The position numbers were made by a program, and so were the translations under genes. Below are positions 43,871-53,543 of a stretch of 64,000 nucleotides of DNA, one piece after another. The DNA is from Flavivirga sp. 57AJ16 (GTDB lineage: Bacteria > Bacteroidota > Bacteroidia > Flavobacteriales > Flavobacteriaceae). Every line of letters starts with the position of its first letter. Positions within the stretch are counted from its first letter, which is position 1. Below the pieces are notes generated by a model, which worked only from the letters and a program-made list of their open reading frames with translations, had not been told where the DNA came from and searched no databases. The stretch is from the NCBI RefSeq assembly GCF_028736925.1, contig NZ_JAQZAT010000024.1, forward strand, positions 1 through 64,000. The letters are read 5' to 3'.

Positions 43871-44812
43871 ATGACCAAACCCATTGAGGACAAACTTGAT
43901 AAGATTCCAGTAATAAATGTCTTGGTGAGCGTTTTTAAACAAATAAAACTACCAGGTCTCGAGGGGTTGTCGTTTTATGATTTATTAGAGCTTTATGCTA
44001 TAGGCATTGTAAGGGGGGCCTTAACGACGCGTGCAAGCGCTATTGCCTTTAGTTTTTTTATGGCACTATTTCCTTTTTTATTATTCGTGCTCATTATTAT
44101 TCCGTATATCCCGATCGATGATTTTAAAATGGAATTTCTAACTTTTTTAGAATCCTTTCTACCACCAAATACGTCCGATTTTTTCTTTGAAAATATATTT
44201 GAAAATATTGATAAAACACAACGAGGAGGCTTATTGTCATCTGTTTTTGTATTGTCAATAGCTTTAATGGCAAATGGTGTGAATGCTGTATTTTCTGGTT
44301 TTGAAAACTCATATCACGAACAATTAACCCGCAGCGTTTTTAAACAATACTTGTATGCATTGGGTATTGCATTGATACTGGCTTTTTTACTTATTGTTAC
44401 CATTGCTGTTTTAGGGTATTTTCAAATATATGTCGTACAGGAATTCTTTGAAGCTCTGGAAAAAAAAGGCTATCATGTTGATAGTCAAAATGTATTTTGG
44501 GCAGATATTGCTAAGTATACATTCTTTGTTGTGATGGTATATTTAGCTACGGCAACCTTATACTATTTTGGCACCCAAGAGGGGAAACATTCCAAATTCT
44601 TTTCTGTAGGCGCATTATTTACAACCCTGCTTATTATTTTATCATCGTATCTATTTGGCCTTTACATTGAAAATTTTGGACAGTACAATAAACTTTACGG
44701 TTCTATTGGAGCGTTGCTAATTCTTTTGTTTTATTTGTGGCTCAATTCCAATATTTTATTGCTAGGTTACGAATTAAATGCCTCTTTGAATAAACTACGT
44801 AAAGGTTATTGA
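43871..44812 (+). CDS. YihY/virulence factor BrkB-type inner membrane protein
   Basis: A 313-residue polytopic membrane protein of the YihY (UPF0761) family. About six hydrophobic segments are visible (for example AIAFSFFMALFPFLLFVLII, LLSSVFVLSIALMANGVNAV and LILLFYLWLNSNILLLGYE). The conserved TRASAIAFSFF and the ending LGYELNASL are typical. The molecular role of the family is not established; some members were once misread as RNase BN. Confidence 0.9.
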   Translation: MTKPIEDKLDKIPVINVLVSVFKQIKLPGLEGLSFYDLLELYAIGIVRGALTTRASAIAFSFFMALFPFLLFVLIIIPYIPIDDFKMEFLTFLESFLPPNTSDFFFENIFENIDKTQRGGLLSSVFVLSIALMANGVNAVFSGFENSYHEQLTRSVFKQYLYALGIALILAFLLIVTIAVLGYFQIYVVQEFFEALEKKGYHVDSQNVFWADIAKYTFFVVMVYLATATLYYFGTQEGKHSKFFSVGALFTTLLIILSSYLFGLYIENFGQYNKLYGSIGALLILLFYLWLNSNILLLGYELNASLNKLRKGY

Positions 44813-44988
44813 TTTTGCTGTTGTTAAACTTATGCTTTTAAAAGAAATAAACTAAGTTAAGGATTCATTAAGAGTTTATTAATTGTTTTTTTATATAAAG
44901 TGCTAGAAAAAATCGTTAAACGGTATAGGCTTGATAATTAAAAAGAACTAGTTTTACCGAGCTATTAACTAACCATTTATCCCTCTAT

Positions 44989-46275
44989 ATGAAGTTATTA
45001 AAAAAGGTAACAATACTTTTTGTTGCTATTTTGTGTTTTAAATCTTATTCACAAGAAACACCTCTTGATATTAAGTACAAAAGAAGTTCACTATATACAC
45101 TCATATTAGGTGACGAGAGTATAGAATACAGTGAAAATATACAAACATCTTTTATTAATACACCTATTCCAGAAAAGTTTAATAATCATATTGTTAATAC
45201 TAGGATTATTCCTAAAGCAGATTTGGTATATGTAGTAGATTCAATAGTAGATAGTAAACCTAAGAAAAAAGGGTTGCTTTCTAAAATACCCGTAAAGCTT
45301 GGTAATGACAATAAGAAAATTCAAGAAGACGATCAAAAAGCTATTCATAAGTATTTAGATTCACTAGGTGTGGCTAAATCTATGTTGGCCAAATGGTTTC
45401 ACAGAAGTGAAAAAGGAGGCTTTGATATGAGTTTAGTTGCAGAAAGAGGATTGTATAATGCCTCAGACTTAGATATTAAAATTGCTAACCAAAATGAACG
45501 GGGTAAAGCACTATTAGCAGATGCAGGAGAGCAATTAATTAAAAATACATTTATAATAGTAAATGATTATAAATACACCAATAAAGAAGACGTAGCAGCG
45601 AAAGCAAAATCCATCCTTTCAACAGTAGGCGCGTATGCAGGCAAAGATGCTGCTTTAGTTACTGCTGCTGCCTCAGAAGGAGCAGATGTTTTTGGTAAAG
45701 GTTATATTGTGAGAACTAGGGCTTATTTGTACAAACTAGTATGGAATGAAGAAGTAGCAGCCATTTTTTATAATGATTTCTGGACAGATGATGATTCGTT
45801 GGATTTAGAAAGAAAAAAAGCTTTTGATGAAACTTCCATTTTTAAATTAGAATTTGTTGGTGTTGAAACAGGGTGGGCAGATATACAAAGTACTACTTTA
45901 ACTAAAAAGACCAATGAAGAATTAATTGAAATTGCTACAATAAGAGCGGCCGATAATGTGATCGCTAAATTGCAAAGGGAATACGAAGTCTTTAGAACTA
46001 AAACACCATTATTAAGCGGCGACCCATTGTCAGCAAAAATCGGACTTAAAGAAGGTTTAAAAAAGGGTAGCAAGTACGAAGTTTTAGAACAGGTTATAAA
46101 TAAAGAAGGCATTATAGAATATAAGCGTATAGGAGTCATTACTGTTGATAAAGACAAGATTTGGGATAATACATATCTAGCAGACGAAGAAAACCCTTCT
46201 GATATAAAATACACAACATTTAAAGGTTCAAAAAACAAGTATTACTCAGGGATGCTTATAAGACAAATAAATTAA
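44989..46275 (+). CDS. exported protein of unknown function, first gene of a five-gene operon
   Basis: A 428-residue protein with a signal peptide (FVAILCFKSYSQ). I do not recognise a family. The middle part (residues about 130-250) contains a mixed helix region (SMLAKWFHRSEKGGFDMSL, LLADAGEQLIKNTFIIVNDY) and ends in beta-rich sequence with EGLKKGSKYEVLEQ and YKRIGVITVDKD. That last piece resembles the CsgG/FlgT-like ends of exported proteins where a short beta domain follows. It starts an operon of five exported proteins with gaps of 17-31 bp. Confidence 0.85.
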   Translation: MKLLKKVTILFVAILCFKSYSQETPLDIKYKRSSLYTLILGDESIEYSENIQTSFINTPIPEKFNNHIVNTRIIPKADLVYVVDSIVDSKPKKKGLLSKIPVKLGNDNKKIQEDDQKAIHKYLDSLGVAKSMLAKWFHRSEKGGFDMSLVAERGLYNASDLDIKIANQNERGKALLADAGEQLIKNTFIIVNDYKYTNKEDVAAKAKSILSTVGAYAGKDAALVTAAASEGADVFGKGYIVRTRAYLYKLVWNEEVAAIFYNDFWTDDDSLDLERKKAFDETSIFKLEFVGVETGWADIQSTTLTKKTNEELIEIATIRAADNVIAKLQREYEVFRTKTPLLSGDPLSAKIGLKEGLKKGSKYEVLEQVINKEGIIEYKRIGVITVDKDKIWDNTYLADEENPSDIKYTTFKGSKNKYYSGMLIRQIN

Positions 46276-46297
46276 CTTTCTTAAATAGATTTAAAAT

Positions 46298-46819
46298 ATG
46301 AAATTAAAAAACAGTTTAGTGATAATAATTTTGTTGGTTTTTGCAGGTAATGCACATGCCCAATGGAAAAACGAAAAAGCCAATAAAGACACAAAAATAT
46401 GGCGTTACGATATAGAGTGCGAAGGCATTGCAAAACAAGGCTCTAAACTCGTAAAAGTTTGGTCTTATTCTAAAAACCCAAAACATGCTATTTCTCATGC
46501 TATGAAAAATGCTATCCACGGTATTATTTTCAAAGGTTATGCTGGAGGTGGTCAAGGCTGTACTTCGTTAAAACCTTTGGTGAAGTCTGCGGAAACCGAA
46601 GAAAAATTTATGGCGTTTTTCGATACATTTTTTATGGATGGTGGTGAATATCTAAAATATGTATCTGCAGCTACAGATGGTAACATTGCTGCTGGAGATC
46701 GCTTAAAAATAAGTAGAAGAGAGTATAAGATTGGAGCCGTTGTGAATGTACAATTCGATCAATTGAGAAAAAGACTTGAAAGCGAAGGTATTATTAGAGG
46801 TTTAACTTCTGGATTTTAA
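46298..46819 (+). CDS. exported protein of unknown function, operon gene 2
   Basis: A 173-residue secreted protein with a signal peptide (IIILLVFAGNAHA). Features are KLVKVWSYSKNPKHAISHAMKNAIHGIIFKG, GGGQGC, KFMAFFDTFFMDGGEYLKYV and RREYKIGAVVNVQFDQLRKRLESEGII. The alternating amphipathic strands and the repeated alanine- and histidine-containing helix recall LPP20- and CsgG-related small periplasmic domains, but I cannot assign a family. It lies 22 bp after gene 1 and 17 bp before gene 3. Confidence 0.83.
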   Translation: MKLKNSLVIIILLVFAGNAHAQWKNEKANKDTKIWRYDIECEGIAKQGSKLVKVWSYSKNPKHAISHAMKNAIHGIIFKGYAGGGQGCTSLKPLVKSAETEEKFMAFFDTFFMDGGEYLKYVSAATDGNIAAGDRLKISRREYKIGAVVNVQFDQLRKRLESEGIIRGLTSGF

Positions 46820-46836
46820 TTTTTAAAAACAATCAA

Positions 46837-47793
46837 ATGAAAAGATTTTTGCATTTAGGAGCTATATGCTCTTTATTACTTATAAACACTTTAGTATTTA
46901 GCCAAGCTAAGAAACCTACACTTATGGTGGTTCCTAGTGATGTTTGGTGTTTCCAAAATGGCTATGTACTTAATTTTGATGATCAAGGCACGCCAGTTAA
47001 AGTACCAGACTATAAAAGAGCATTTCAAGAAAATGCAGAAGTGCTTCAAGTTATAAGTCAAATAAACGGTATGATGGCAGATAGAGGCTTCCCTCTTAAA
47101 AACATGGAATCGGTTATTAAAACTTTAAACTCAAATGCAGGAGAAGATAATTTGAGAAGCTCTAAAGGTTCTGGTAGTGGTATAAGTGAAAGCCCGATCG
47201 ATGCCTTTAAAAAGGTAGCCAAAGCAGATATTATTATGCAATTAACTTGGACCGTTAATAAAACGGGACCTAAAAAATCTATAACATTCAATCTTCAAGG
47301 CTTAGATGCCTATACAGATAAACAAGTAGCTACAGCAGTTGGTACGGGGGCTCCTTCTTTTTCGGCAGAATTACCCGTTTTGCTATCAGAAGCCGTATTG
47401 GCACATATGGATAATTTTTCTGAATCATTGCAAACACATTTTGATGATATGTTTGAAAATGGTAGAGAAATAATTGTTCGCGTTCAAAAATGGGATGATT
47501 GGGATGGTGATTTAGAAACAGAATTTGATGGTGATGAATTAGGCTTTAAAATAGAAGATTGGTTAGCAGATCATACTGTTAAGGGGAGATTTAGTACTAC
47601 AGATATGACTGAAACTATGGCATTGTTTGAGCAAGTTAGAATTCCGCTTTATAACGAAGCCGGTCGCGCTATTGATGCAAGGCGTTTTGTTAATGAATTG
47701 AGTAAACTCTTAAAGGGAGCTCCTTATAATATACCAAATAAATTGGTAATGAAAGGTTTAGGAAGGGCTACCATTATTTTAGGAGGTAAATAA
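46837..47793 (+). CDS. exported protein, probable DUF6175 family, operon gene 3
   Basis: A 318-residue secreted protein with a signal peptide (ICSLLLINTLVFSQ). The N-terminal piece PTLMVVPSDVWCFQNGYVLNFDDQG and ADRGFPLKNMESVIKTL fit my memory of the DUF6175 family of Bacteroidota. A domain like LpoB/CsgG (KADIIMQLTWTVN, LDAYTDKQVATAVGTG) follows, then a C-terminal part with MKGLGRATIILGGK. Function is unknown. The family name needs a profile search. Confidence 0.82.
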   Translation: MKRFLHLGAICSLLLINTLVFSQAKKPTLMVVPSDVWCFQNGYVLNFDDQGTPVKVPDYKRAFQENAEVLQVISQINGMMADRGFPLKNMESVIKTLNSNAGEDNLRSSKGSGSGISESPIDAFKKVAKADIIMQLTWTVNKTGPKKSITFNLQGLDAYTDKQVATAVGTGAPSFSAELPVLLSEAVLAHMDNFSESLQTHFDDMFENGREIIVRVQKWDDWDGDLETEFDGDELGFKIEDWLADHTVKGRFSTTDMTETMALFEQVRIPLYNEAGRAIDARRFVNELSKLLKGAPYNIPNKLVMKGLGRATIILGGK

Positions 47794-47824
47794 CGAATTA
47801 AAGACATTCAATAAAATAATCAAG

Positions 47825-48757
47825 ATGAAAAAAATCATATACATAGCACTGTTTTTAGTTTCAAGCTTCATGGTAGCTCAGCAAAACGATAATGGCATTA
47901 CATTAGGCGCTTACATCCCAGAACAAGCAGAGGGAATTCCATCTTATGCGCAAAGTATGCTTAAGAATAAATTAGGACGTATTATAACCGAAAACGGTAT
48001 CAGCGATAATGTCTACAACTCTAGATTTATAATAACACCAAATATAACGGTATTAAGTAAAAACATAACAGGAACTGCACCTACCATGGTAGCGTTAACT
48101 TTAGATTTAACACTTTATATTGGAGACGGTGTTGCAGGGAATTTATTTTCAAGCCAGTCATTACAGTTAAAAGGTGTTGGAACGAATGAGACTAAAGCAT
48201 ATATGTCTGCTTTAAAAATGGTAAAACCAAAAAATCCACAAATACAAAGCTTTATTTCGAAAGGAAAAGCTAAAATTATTGATTATTATAATACAAACTG
48301 TGGTCTTATGGTAAACAAATCTCAAACATTAGAAGCGCAAAATCAATTTGAAGAAGCATTATTTGTACTCACAAGTGTGCCAGAAGCAAGCACTTGTTTT
48401 AATACTGTTAAATCTAAAATCAGGTCTCTTTATACGAAAGCCATTAACAGGGATTGTACTATTAAATTAAATGAAGCTTCAGCAATTTGGGCAGCGAACC
48501 AGGATATTAATGCCGCAAATGAGGCAGGTCTCTTATTGTCTTCTATAGAACCTAGCGCTTCGTGTTTTGGACAAGTAAAAACATTATATTCTAAAATAGC
48601 AGTTCGTGTAAAGGAATTGGGCGATAGAGATTGGAACTATGCTTTAAAGGTTTTAGAAGTCAAAGCAGATACTATTCAAGCAGCTAGAGATGTTGGTATT
48701 GCTTATGGTGAAAATCAACCAGAAAGTATGACTTATAATGTAAGAGGGTGGTATTAA
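47825..48757 (+). CDS. exported protein of unknown function, operon gene 4
   Basis: A 310-residue protein with a signal peptide (ALFLVSSFMVAQ). The first half has a CsgG-like pattern (GAYIPEQAEGIPSYAQSMLKNKLGRIITENGI, then FIITPNITVLSKNITGTAP). The second half contains repeated helical units with a conserved cysteine (NTNCGLM, EASTCFNTVKSKI, RDCTIKLNEA, SASCFGQVKTLY), reminiscent of TPR-like repeats. I recognise no named family. It follows gene 3 by 31 bp. Confidence 0.82.
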   Translation: MKKIIYIALFLVSSFMVAQQNDNGITLGAYIPEQAEGIPSYAQSMLKNKLGRIITENGISDNVYNSRFIITPNITVLSKNITGTAPTMVALTLDLTLYIGDGVAGNLFSSQSLQLKGVGTNETKAYMSALKMVKPKNPQIQSFISKGKAKIIDYYNTNCGLMVNKSQTLEAQNQFEEALFVLTSVPEASTCFNTVKSKIRSLYTKAINRDCTIKLNEASAIWAANQDINAANEAGLLLSSIEPSASCFGQVKTLYSKIAVRVKELGDRDWNYALKVLEVKADTIQAARDVGIAYGENQPESMTYNVRGWY

Positions 48758-48774
48758 AGCTTAAAAAAATAAAC

Positions 48775-49308
48775 ATGAAAAAAATTAATTTAGTAATAAT
48801 AGTATTAAGTATTTTATGCCTGTCTGCTTGTTCTAAGGATAATGACAATAACCCTGAAAATAACGCTGTTTCTGGAACCATACAATTATCAGGAACAGAC
48901 ACCGATTTATTAGGCACTTCACTAAAAGTTGGCAATATAGATGTTGATGGATTAGATACTACAGGAACGATAAAATCTGTAACACTATTGGATGAAAACA
49001 CAACTATTGAGGACGGTGAACTTATGCCTACAAATTTTTCAAATGCGTTTGTAATTGTAGCTGCTCAGTTTGATGTAGAAGATAACGCAGATGTCGAAAA
49101 AGCAATTTCTATGATTATACTAAAAAACGGTGAGGAATATCGTTATGTGTGCACATCTCCATCTGATAATTCTTCTGAGGATACGGATTGCGGATCGGGT
49201 TTTAGTGTGGATAAAACAAAAAAGCAAGTTGTATTTAAAAACACGACTGTAATTAATGTTGACTCTGAAACTATTCTAACAATGAACGGGACTATTACTT
49301 GGAAATAA
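48775..49308 (+). CDS. small lipoprotein of unknown function, operon gene 5
   Basis: A 177-residue lipoprotein. The ATG at 48775 gives a signal with a lipobox LCLSAC followed by SKDNDNNPENN, a typical flexible acidic linker. An upstream start at 48748 would add nine residues that overlap the preceding gene's end. The mature part is beta-rich (GTIQLSGTDTDLLGTSLKVG, TKKQVVFKNTTVINVDSE). It ends the operon and a strong terminator follows. Confidence 0.8.
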   Translation: MKKINLVIIVLSILCLSACSKDNDNNPENNAVSGTIQLSGTDTDLLGTSLKVGNIDVDGLDTTGTIKSVTLLDENTTIEDGELMPTNFSNAFVIVAAQFDVEDNADVEKAISMIILKNGEEYRYVCTSPSDNSSEDTDCGSGFSVDKTKKQVVFKNTTVINVDSETILTMNGTITWK

Positions 49309-49385
49309 TAACAAAAGAATGGCTAATCATAGTAAAGTATTTTACTATTGGTTAAAAATAAAACTTTATAGAATAAATCACTTTT

Positions 49386-49417
49386 AAAGACTGTCTTTTC
49401 GAGACAGTCTTTTTTTA
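49386..49417 (+). terminator. Rho-independent terminator of the five-gene exported-protein operon
   Basis: AAAGACTGTCT and AGACAGTCTTT form a perfect 11-bp stem with a TTTCG loop, followed by seven or more T residues. Confidence 0.85.
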
Positions 49418-49500
49418 TTAATAATTTGGTGAAGAATGATTTTAAGGGTTTCTGTTTTTAATTTATATTCGTATTTAACTCAAGAAATCGAAACTTAATT

Positions 49501-51954
49501 TTGAACCACTTTATAGATGTTATAATCCCCGTACCTCTTAAAAAGCTATTTACTTATGGTATAACAGCGTCTGAGGCTGATTTTTTAAAAGCAGGCATGC
49601 GCGTTGCTGTACCTTTTGGAAAGTCGAAAATATATACAGGTATTGTTTATAGAGTCCATAATGAGCCACCAACGGCTTATGATGCCAAGGATATTCAGCA
49701 AATTTTAGACGATGCTCCTATTGTAAATCAAAAACAATTACAATTGTGGCAATGGATAGCTAACTATTATATGTGTACGTTGGGGGATGTCATGCGGGCA
49801 GCTTTACCTAGTGCTTTTATTTTAGAAAGTGAAACTGTGGTCATAAAAAATAAGACGAAGACCATTGATGAAACGGTATTAAAGGATGATGAGTTTTTAG
49901 TTTACGAGACATTGCACCATCAATCATCCTTAAAAATCCATGATATTTCCAATATCCTTGATAAAAAGAATGTCTTACCGGTTATTAAGCGATTGATTGA
50001 AAAGGAGGCTATTTTTGTGGAAGAAGAAGTATACGAAAAATACAAACCTAAATTGGTTCGTTATGCAAAATTACATAGCAACTTTTCTTCAGAAACGGCA
50101 CTTCAAAAGTTATTGGATGATTTAAATAGAGCGCCAAAGCAGCGACAGGTCATTATGACCCTGTTTTCTGTTTCTGCAACGACTAAAAAACCTGTAAAGG
50201 TTTCCGATTTAGCTACAGAAAGTGGGACGTCAACTGCTATTATAAAATCATTAATAGATAAAGGGATTCTTGAGGAGTATTATATTCAAACAGATCGTGT
50301 TCAATACTCTGGAGGTGAGAATGAGGCTACTAAAAACCTTAATGAATATCAGGAAGTAGCCCTAAAAGAAATAAAGAACGCTTTTAACAAACATGCGGTA
50401 ACATTGCTTCACGGGGTCACTTCTTCTGGTAAAACAGAAGTCTATGTAAAGTTAATTGAAGATACTTTAAATAAAGGAAAACAAGTACTTTATTTACTGC
50501 CGGAAATAGCGTTGACCGCACAGTTAATTACACGATTGCAGGAGTATTTCGGAGAACAGGTGGCTGTTTTTCATTCTAAGTACTCATCGCAAGAACGGGT
50601 AGAGGTTTGGAACCATGTTTTAAATAATTCTGGGAAGGCAAAAATAGTTTTGGGCGCGCGCTCTTCCATATTTTTACCGTTTGATGATTTAGGGCTCATA
50701 GTTGTGGATGAAGAGCACGAGCAATCTTTTAAACAGTTTGATCCAGCACCACGTTATCATGCCAGGGATACGGCTGTTGTATTGGCAAACATGCACGAAG
50801 CAAAAATACTTTTGGGATCTGCTACACCAAGTTTGGAAAGTTACTTTAATGCCAAACAAAATAAGTATGGTTTTGTCGAAATAACAAAGCGCTACAATGA
50901 CGTTTTGATGCCAGATATGGAGTTGGTCGATATTAAGGACAAGTTCAAGAAGAAGCTAATGAAGGGGCATTTTAGCGATAGGCTTATTGAAGAGATGACC
51001 GAAACTTTAAGGGAAGGGCATCAAATTATATTGTTTCAAAACCGACGCGGATTTTCTCCAATAGTGGAGTGCAATACCTGTGGTAATTCGCCTCAATGCC
51101 CTAATTGCGATGTGAGTTTAACCTACCATCAATATAGAAATCAATTGCGTTGTCATTATTGTGGTTATAACTCGGTGATGATAAAAGATTGTAAAGCTTG
51201 TGGAAGTGCCGAATTGGATAGTAAAGGATTTGGTACCGAACAAATTGAGGAAGAAGTGAAAACATTGTTCCCGGATTATAAGGTAGCTAGAATGGATTTA
51301 GATACAACAAGAGGGAAATTTGGATATGAAAAAATAATTACAGCCTTAGAGCAACAAGAAATAGATATTTTAGTGGGCACACAAATGCTAACCAAGGGCT
51401 TGGATTTTAGAAATGTCAAGTTGGTCGGTATCATGAATGCCGACAATATGCTCAATTTTCCAGATTTTAGAGCACATGAGCGTAGCTTTCAACTCATGTT
51501 ACAAGTTTCTGGTAGGGCAGGGCGTACTCAAGAAAGAGGTAAAGTATTGATACAGACATATAATCCATACCATAATATTTTGCAGCAAGTCTCTACTAAT
51601 AACTATGTTGCCATGTACAACGAGCAAATGAATGACCGCTATAATTATAAATACCCGCCTATTTATAAACAAATAAAGATCACTTTAAAACATAAGGATT
51701 ATCATAAGGTAGATGTAGCTTCAGCTTGGTTGGCAAAGTCTTTAAAGCAGCTTTTTAAAGATCATGTACTAGGGCCAGAATCACCACCTATTTCTAGAAT
51801 AAGAAATCAATTTCATAAAAATATCCTCATAAAGATCCCTAAACAACAATCATTATCAAAAACAAAAAAAGCTATCATTAAAATAAATAATAGCTTTTTC
51901 AATATAAAAGATTTTCGGTCGGTTAAAATAATTTTAAATGTCGATAACTTTTAA
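49501..51954 (+). CDS. priA: primosomal protein N' (PriA helicase)
   Basis: An 817-residue replication restart helicase. The start is a TTG at 49501 (NHFIDVIIPVPLKKLFTYGI), which matches the usual N-terminal DNA-binding domain, so the unusual codon is accepted. Walker A is GVTSSGKT (305-312), Walker B is VVDEEHE. Two zinc-binding groups are present (CNTCGNSPQCPNCDVSL, CHYCG, CKACGS). Helicase motifs V and VI are LVGTQMLTKGLDF and QVSGRAGRT. It is complete. Confidence 0.96.
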   Translation: MNHFIDVIIPVPLKKLFTYGITASEADFLKAGMRVAVPFGKSKIYTGIVYRVHNEPPTAYDAKDIQQILDDAPIVNQKQLQLWQWIANYYMCTLGDVMRAALPSAFILESETVVIKNKTKTIDETVLKDDEFLVYETLHHQSSLKIHDISNILDKKNVLPVIKRLIEKEAIFVEEEVYEKYKPKLVRYAKLHSNFSSETALQKLLDDLNRAPKQRQVIMTLFSVSATTKKPVKVSDLATESGTSTAIIKSLIDKGILEEYYIQTDRVQYSGGENEATKNLNEYQEVALKEIKNAFNKHAVTLLHGVTSSGKTEVYVKLIEDTLNKGKQVLYLLPEIALTAQLITRLQEYFGEQVAVFHSKYSSQERVEVWNHVLNNSGKAKIVLGARSSIFLPFDDLGLIVVDEEHEQSFKQFDPAPRYHARDTAVVLANMHEAKILLGSATPSLESYFNAKQNKYGFVEITKRYNDVLMPDMELVDIKDKFKKKLMKGHFSDRLIEEMTETLREGHQIILFQNRRGFSPIVECNTCGNSPQCPNCDVSLTYHQYRNQLRCHYCGYNSVMIKDCKACGSAELDSKGFGTEQIEEEVKTLFPDYKVARMDLDTTRGKFGYEKIITALEQQEIDILVGTQMLTKGLDFRNVKLVGIMNADNMLNFPDFRAHERSFQLMLQVSGRAGRTQERGKVLIQTYNPYHNILQQVSTNNYVAMYNEQMNDRYNYKYPPIYKQIKITLKHKDYHKVDVASAWLAKSLKQLFKDHVLGPESPPISRIRNQFHKNILIKIPKQQSLSKTKKAIIKINNSFFNIKDFRSVKIILNVDNF

Positions 51955-51996
51955 TTTAGCTTGGGTTTGCCAGTTTAGCTTAGTATCGGTTAGTCT

Positions 51997-52692
51997 CTAA
52001 ATATTGTTTAAAGCATCAACCAATTGAGTCTTTTTATTTCTGCTTAATGGAATCTCATAAGCTCCTACTTCAACATTTTTACTGTTAAATCTGTCAATTT
52101 TATCAAGATTAACAATGTATGATTTATGAATTCTTAAAAACTTACCTTCTGGTAATTCAGCTTCGAAAGATTTCATTGTAGATAATACGACTAGGCTGGT
52201 TTCTTCTGTTACTAGCTTTACGTAATCACCAAGTGCTTCGATCCATTTAATATCTTTAATATAAACTTTACGTTTTTTAAGATTGCTTTTTACAAAAATA
52301 TGCTCACCTTCTTCTTCGTTAAAGTCTAAAGTCAATCTATGTTGCTCTAAAGCCTTATCTACAGAGGTGTTAAAACGTTCTCTTGTAATTGGTTTATGTA
52401 AATAATCGGTAGCGTCATAATTAAATGCTTTAAAAGCATATTCGGTTTTACCGGTTACAAAAATAATTTGTGGTTTGTTGTTTAATACGTCTAAAAGTTC
52501 AAATCCATTTAGCACCGGCATTTCAATGTCTAAAAAAATTAAATCTACTTGATGCGTATTTAAACCATTTTTGGTTTCTAAGGCACTGCTGTACTCTGCA
52601 ATCAAGTTAAGAGAAGGGTGATTCTCCACTAACTTAACGATCGAGAGACGCTGTATTGCCGAATCGTCTACTACTACACAGTTTAATGTCAT
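51997..52692 (-). CDS. LytTR-type response regulator
   Basis: A 231-residue two-component regulator. The receiver domain has the acidic start VVDDSAIQR, phospho-acceptor Asp55 in LIFLDIEMP, and VTGKTEYAFKAFNYDATDYLHKP. The LytTR DNA-binding domain follows (about 135-231; IFVKSNLKKRKVYIKDIKWIEALGDYVKLVTEE, FLRIHKSYIVNLDKI). No histidine kinase is adjacent, so the partner is elsewhere. It is convergent with priA and divergent from the ribosomal operon. Confidence 0.93.
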   Translation of the reverse strand: MTLNCVVVDDSAIQRLSIVKLVENHPSLNLIAEYSSALETKNGLNTHQVDLIFLDIEMPVLNGFELLDVLNNKPQIIFVTGKTEYAFKAFNYDATDYLHKPITRERFNTSVDKALEQHRLTLDFNEEEGEHIFVKSNLKKRKVYIKDIKWIEALGDYVKLVTEETSLVVLSTMKSFEAELPEGKFLRIHKSYIVNLDKIDRFNSKNVEVGAYEIPLSRNKKTQLVDALNNI

Positions 52693-52830
52693 AACATTTT
52701 ATATTATTTCGGTTAAGATATCGACAATAGTACAAAAAATTCGGCTAAAAACCAAAAATCATCGTTAAAGCGTTTGTTTTAACATAATTTTAACACAATT
52801 AAGTAAGTGCATATTATACTAAAATAATTG

Positions 52831-52861
52831 TTGCTTTATATGTATATATTAACTATTTTTG
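52831..52861 (+). promoter_or_regulatory. Bacteroidota promoter of the rpsF-rpsR-rplI operon
   Basis: TTG (52831-52833), 20 nt, then TATTTTTG (52854-52861), an exact TAnnTTTG. It is 31 bp before the rpsF ATG and is the best promoter match in the window. Confidence 0.75.
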
Positions 52862-52892
52862 CACCCAATTTTTAACAATAAAATAGATTTTT

Positions 52893-53231
52893 ATGAATCA
52901 TTATGAAACTGTTTTCATCTTAAATCCCGTTTTATCTGAAGACCAGATAAAGGAAACAGTAAAGAAATACGAAGATTTTCTTGTTTCTAACGGCGCTAAG
53001 ATGATAGCTAAAGAAGATTGGGGGCTTAAAAAATTAGCTTATCCAATACAAAACAAGAAAAGTGGTTTCTATCACTTATTTGAGTACACTGTACCAGGCG
53101 AAGTAATTAATGCTTTAGAAGTAGAGTTTAGACGTGATGAGCGTTTTATGCGCTATTTAACTGTAGCGTTGGATAAACATGCTATTTCATGGGCAGAGAG
53201 AAGAAGAGTTAAACTTAAACAAAAAGCTTAA
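52893..53231 (+). CDS. rpsF: 30S ribosomal protein S6
   Basis: A 112-residue S6 with the family opening [25 protein letters not shown] and the later [24 protein letters not shown] and [12 protein letters not shown]. First gene of the rpsF-rpsR-rplI operon, 2 bp before rpsR. Confidence 0.97.
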   Translation: MNHYETVFILNPVLSEDQIKETVKKYEDFLVSNGAKMIAKEDWGLKKLAYPIQNKKSGFYHLFEYTVPGEVINALEVEFRRDERFMRYLTVALDKHAISWAERRRVKLKQKA

Positions 53232-53233
53232 TT

Positions 53234-53530
53234 ATGTCATCGATAGAACAACAATCAAAAGGAAAAAAAGACGGAGAAATTAGATATTTAACACCGTTGA
53301 ATATTGAGACAAACAAACAAAAGAAATATTGTCGTTTCAAAAAATCTGGTATTAAATACATAGATTATAAAGATCCGGATTTCTTATTAAAGTTTGTAAA
53401 CGAGCAAGGTAAAATTTTACCAAGACGTTTAACAGGAACTTCATTAAAATATCAAAGAAAAGTCTCTGTAGCTGTAAAAAGAGCACGTCACTTGGCTTTA
53501 ATGCCATACGTAGCAGATTTATTAAAATAA
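53234..53530 (+). CDS. rpsR: 30S ribosomal protein S18
   Basis: A 98-residue S18 with a longer N-terminal extension. Family features are [50 protein letters not shown]. It lies 2 bp after rpsF and 13 bp before rplI, as in most bacteria. Confidence 0.97.
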   Translation: MSSIEQQSKGKKDGEIRYLTPLNIETNKQKKYCRFKKSGIKYIDYKDPDFLLKFVNEQGKILPRRLTGTSLKYQRKVSVAVKRARHLALMPYVADLLK

Positions 53531-53543
53531 AATACCGATAACA

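Noticed and set aside
45768-46238. Leftward open frame of 156 codons
   Set aside because: It is antisense to the first gene of the exported-protein operon, with a Ser/Leu-rich translation.
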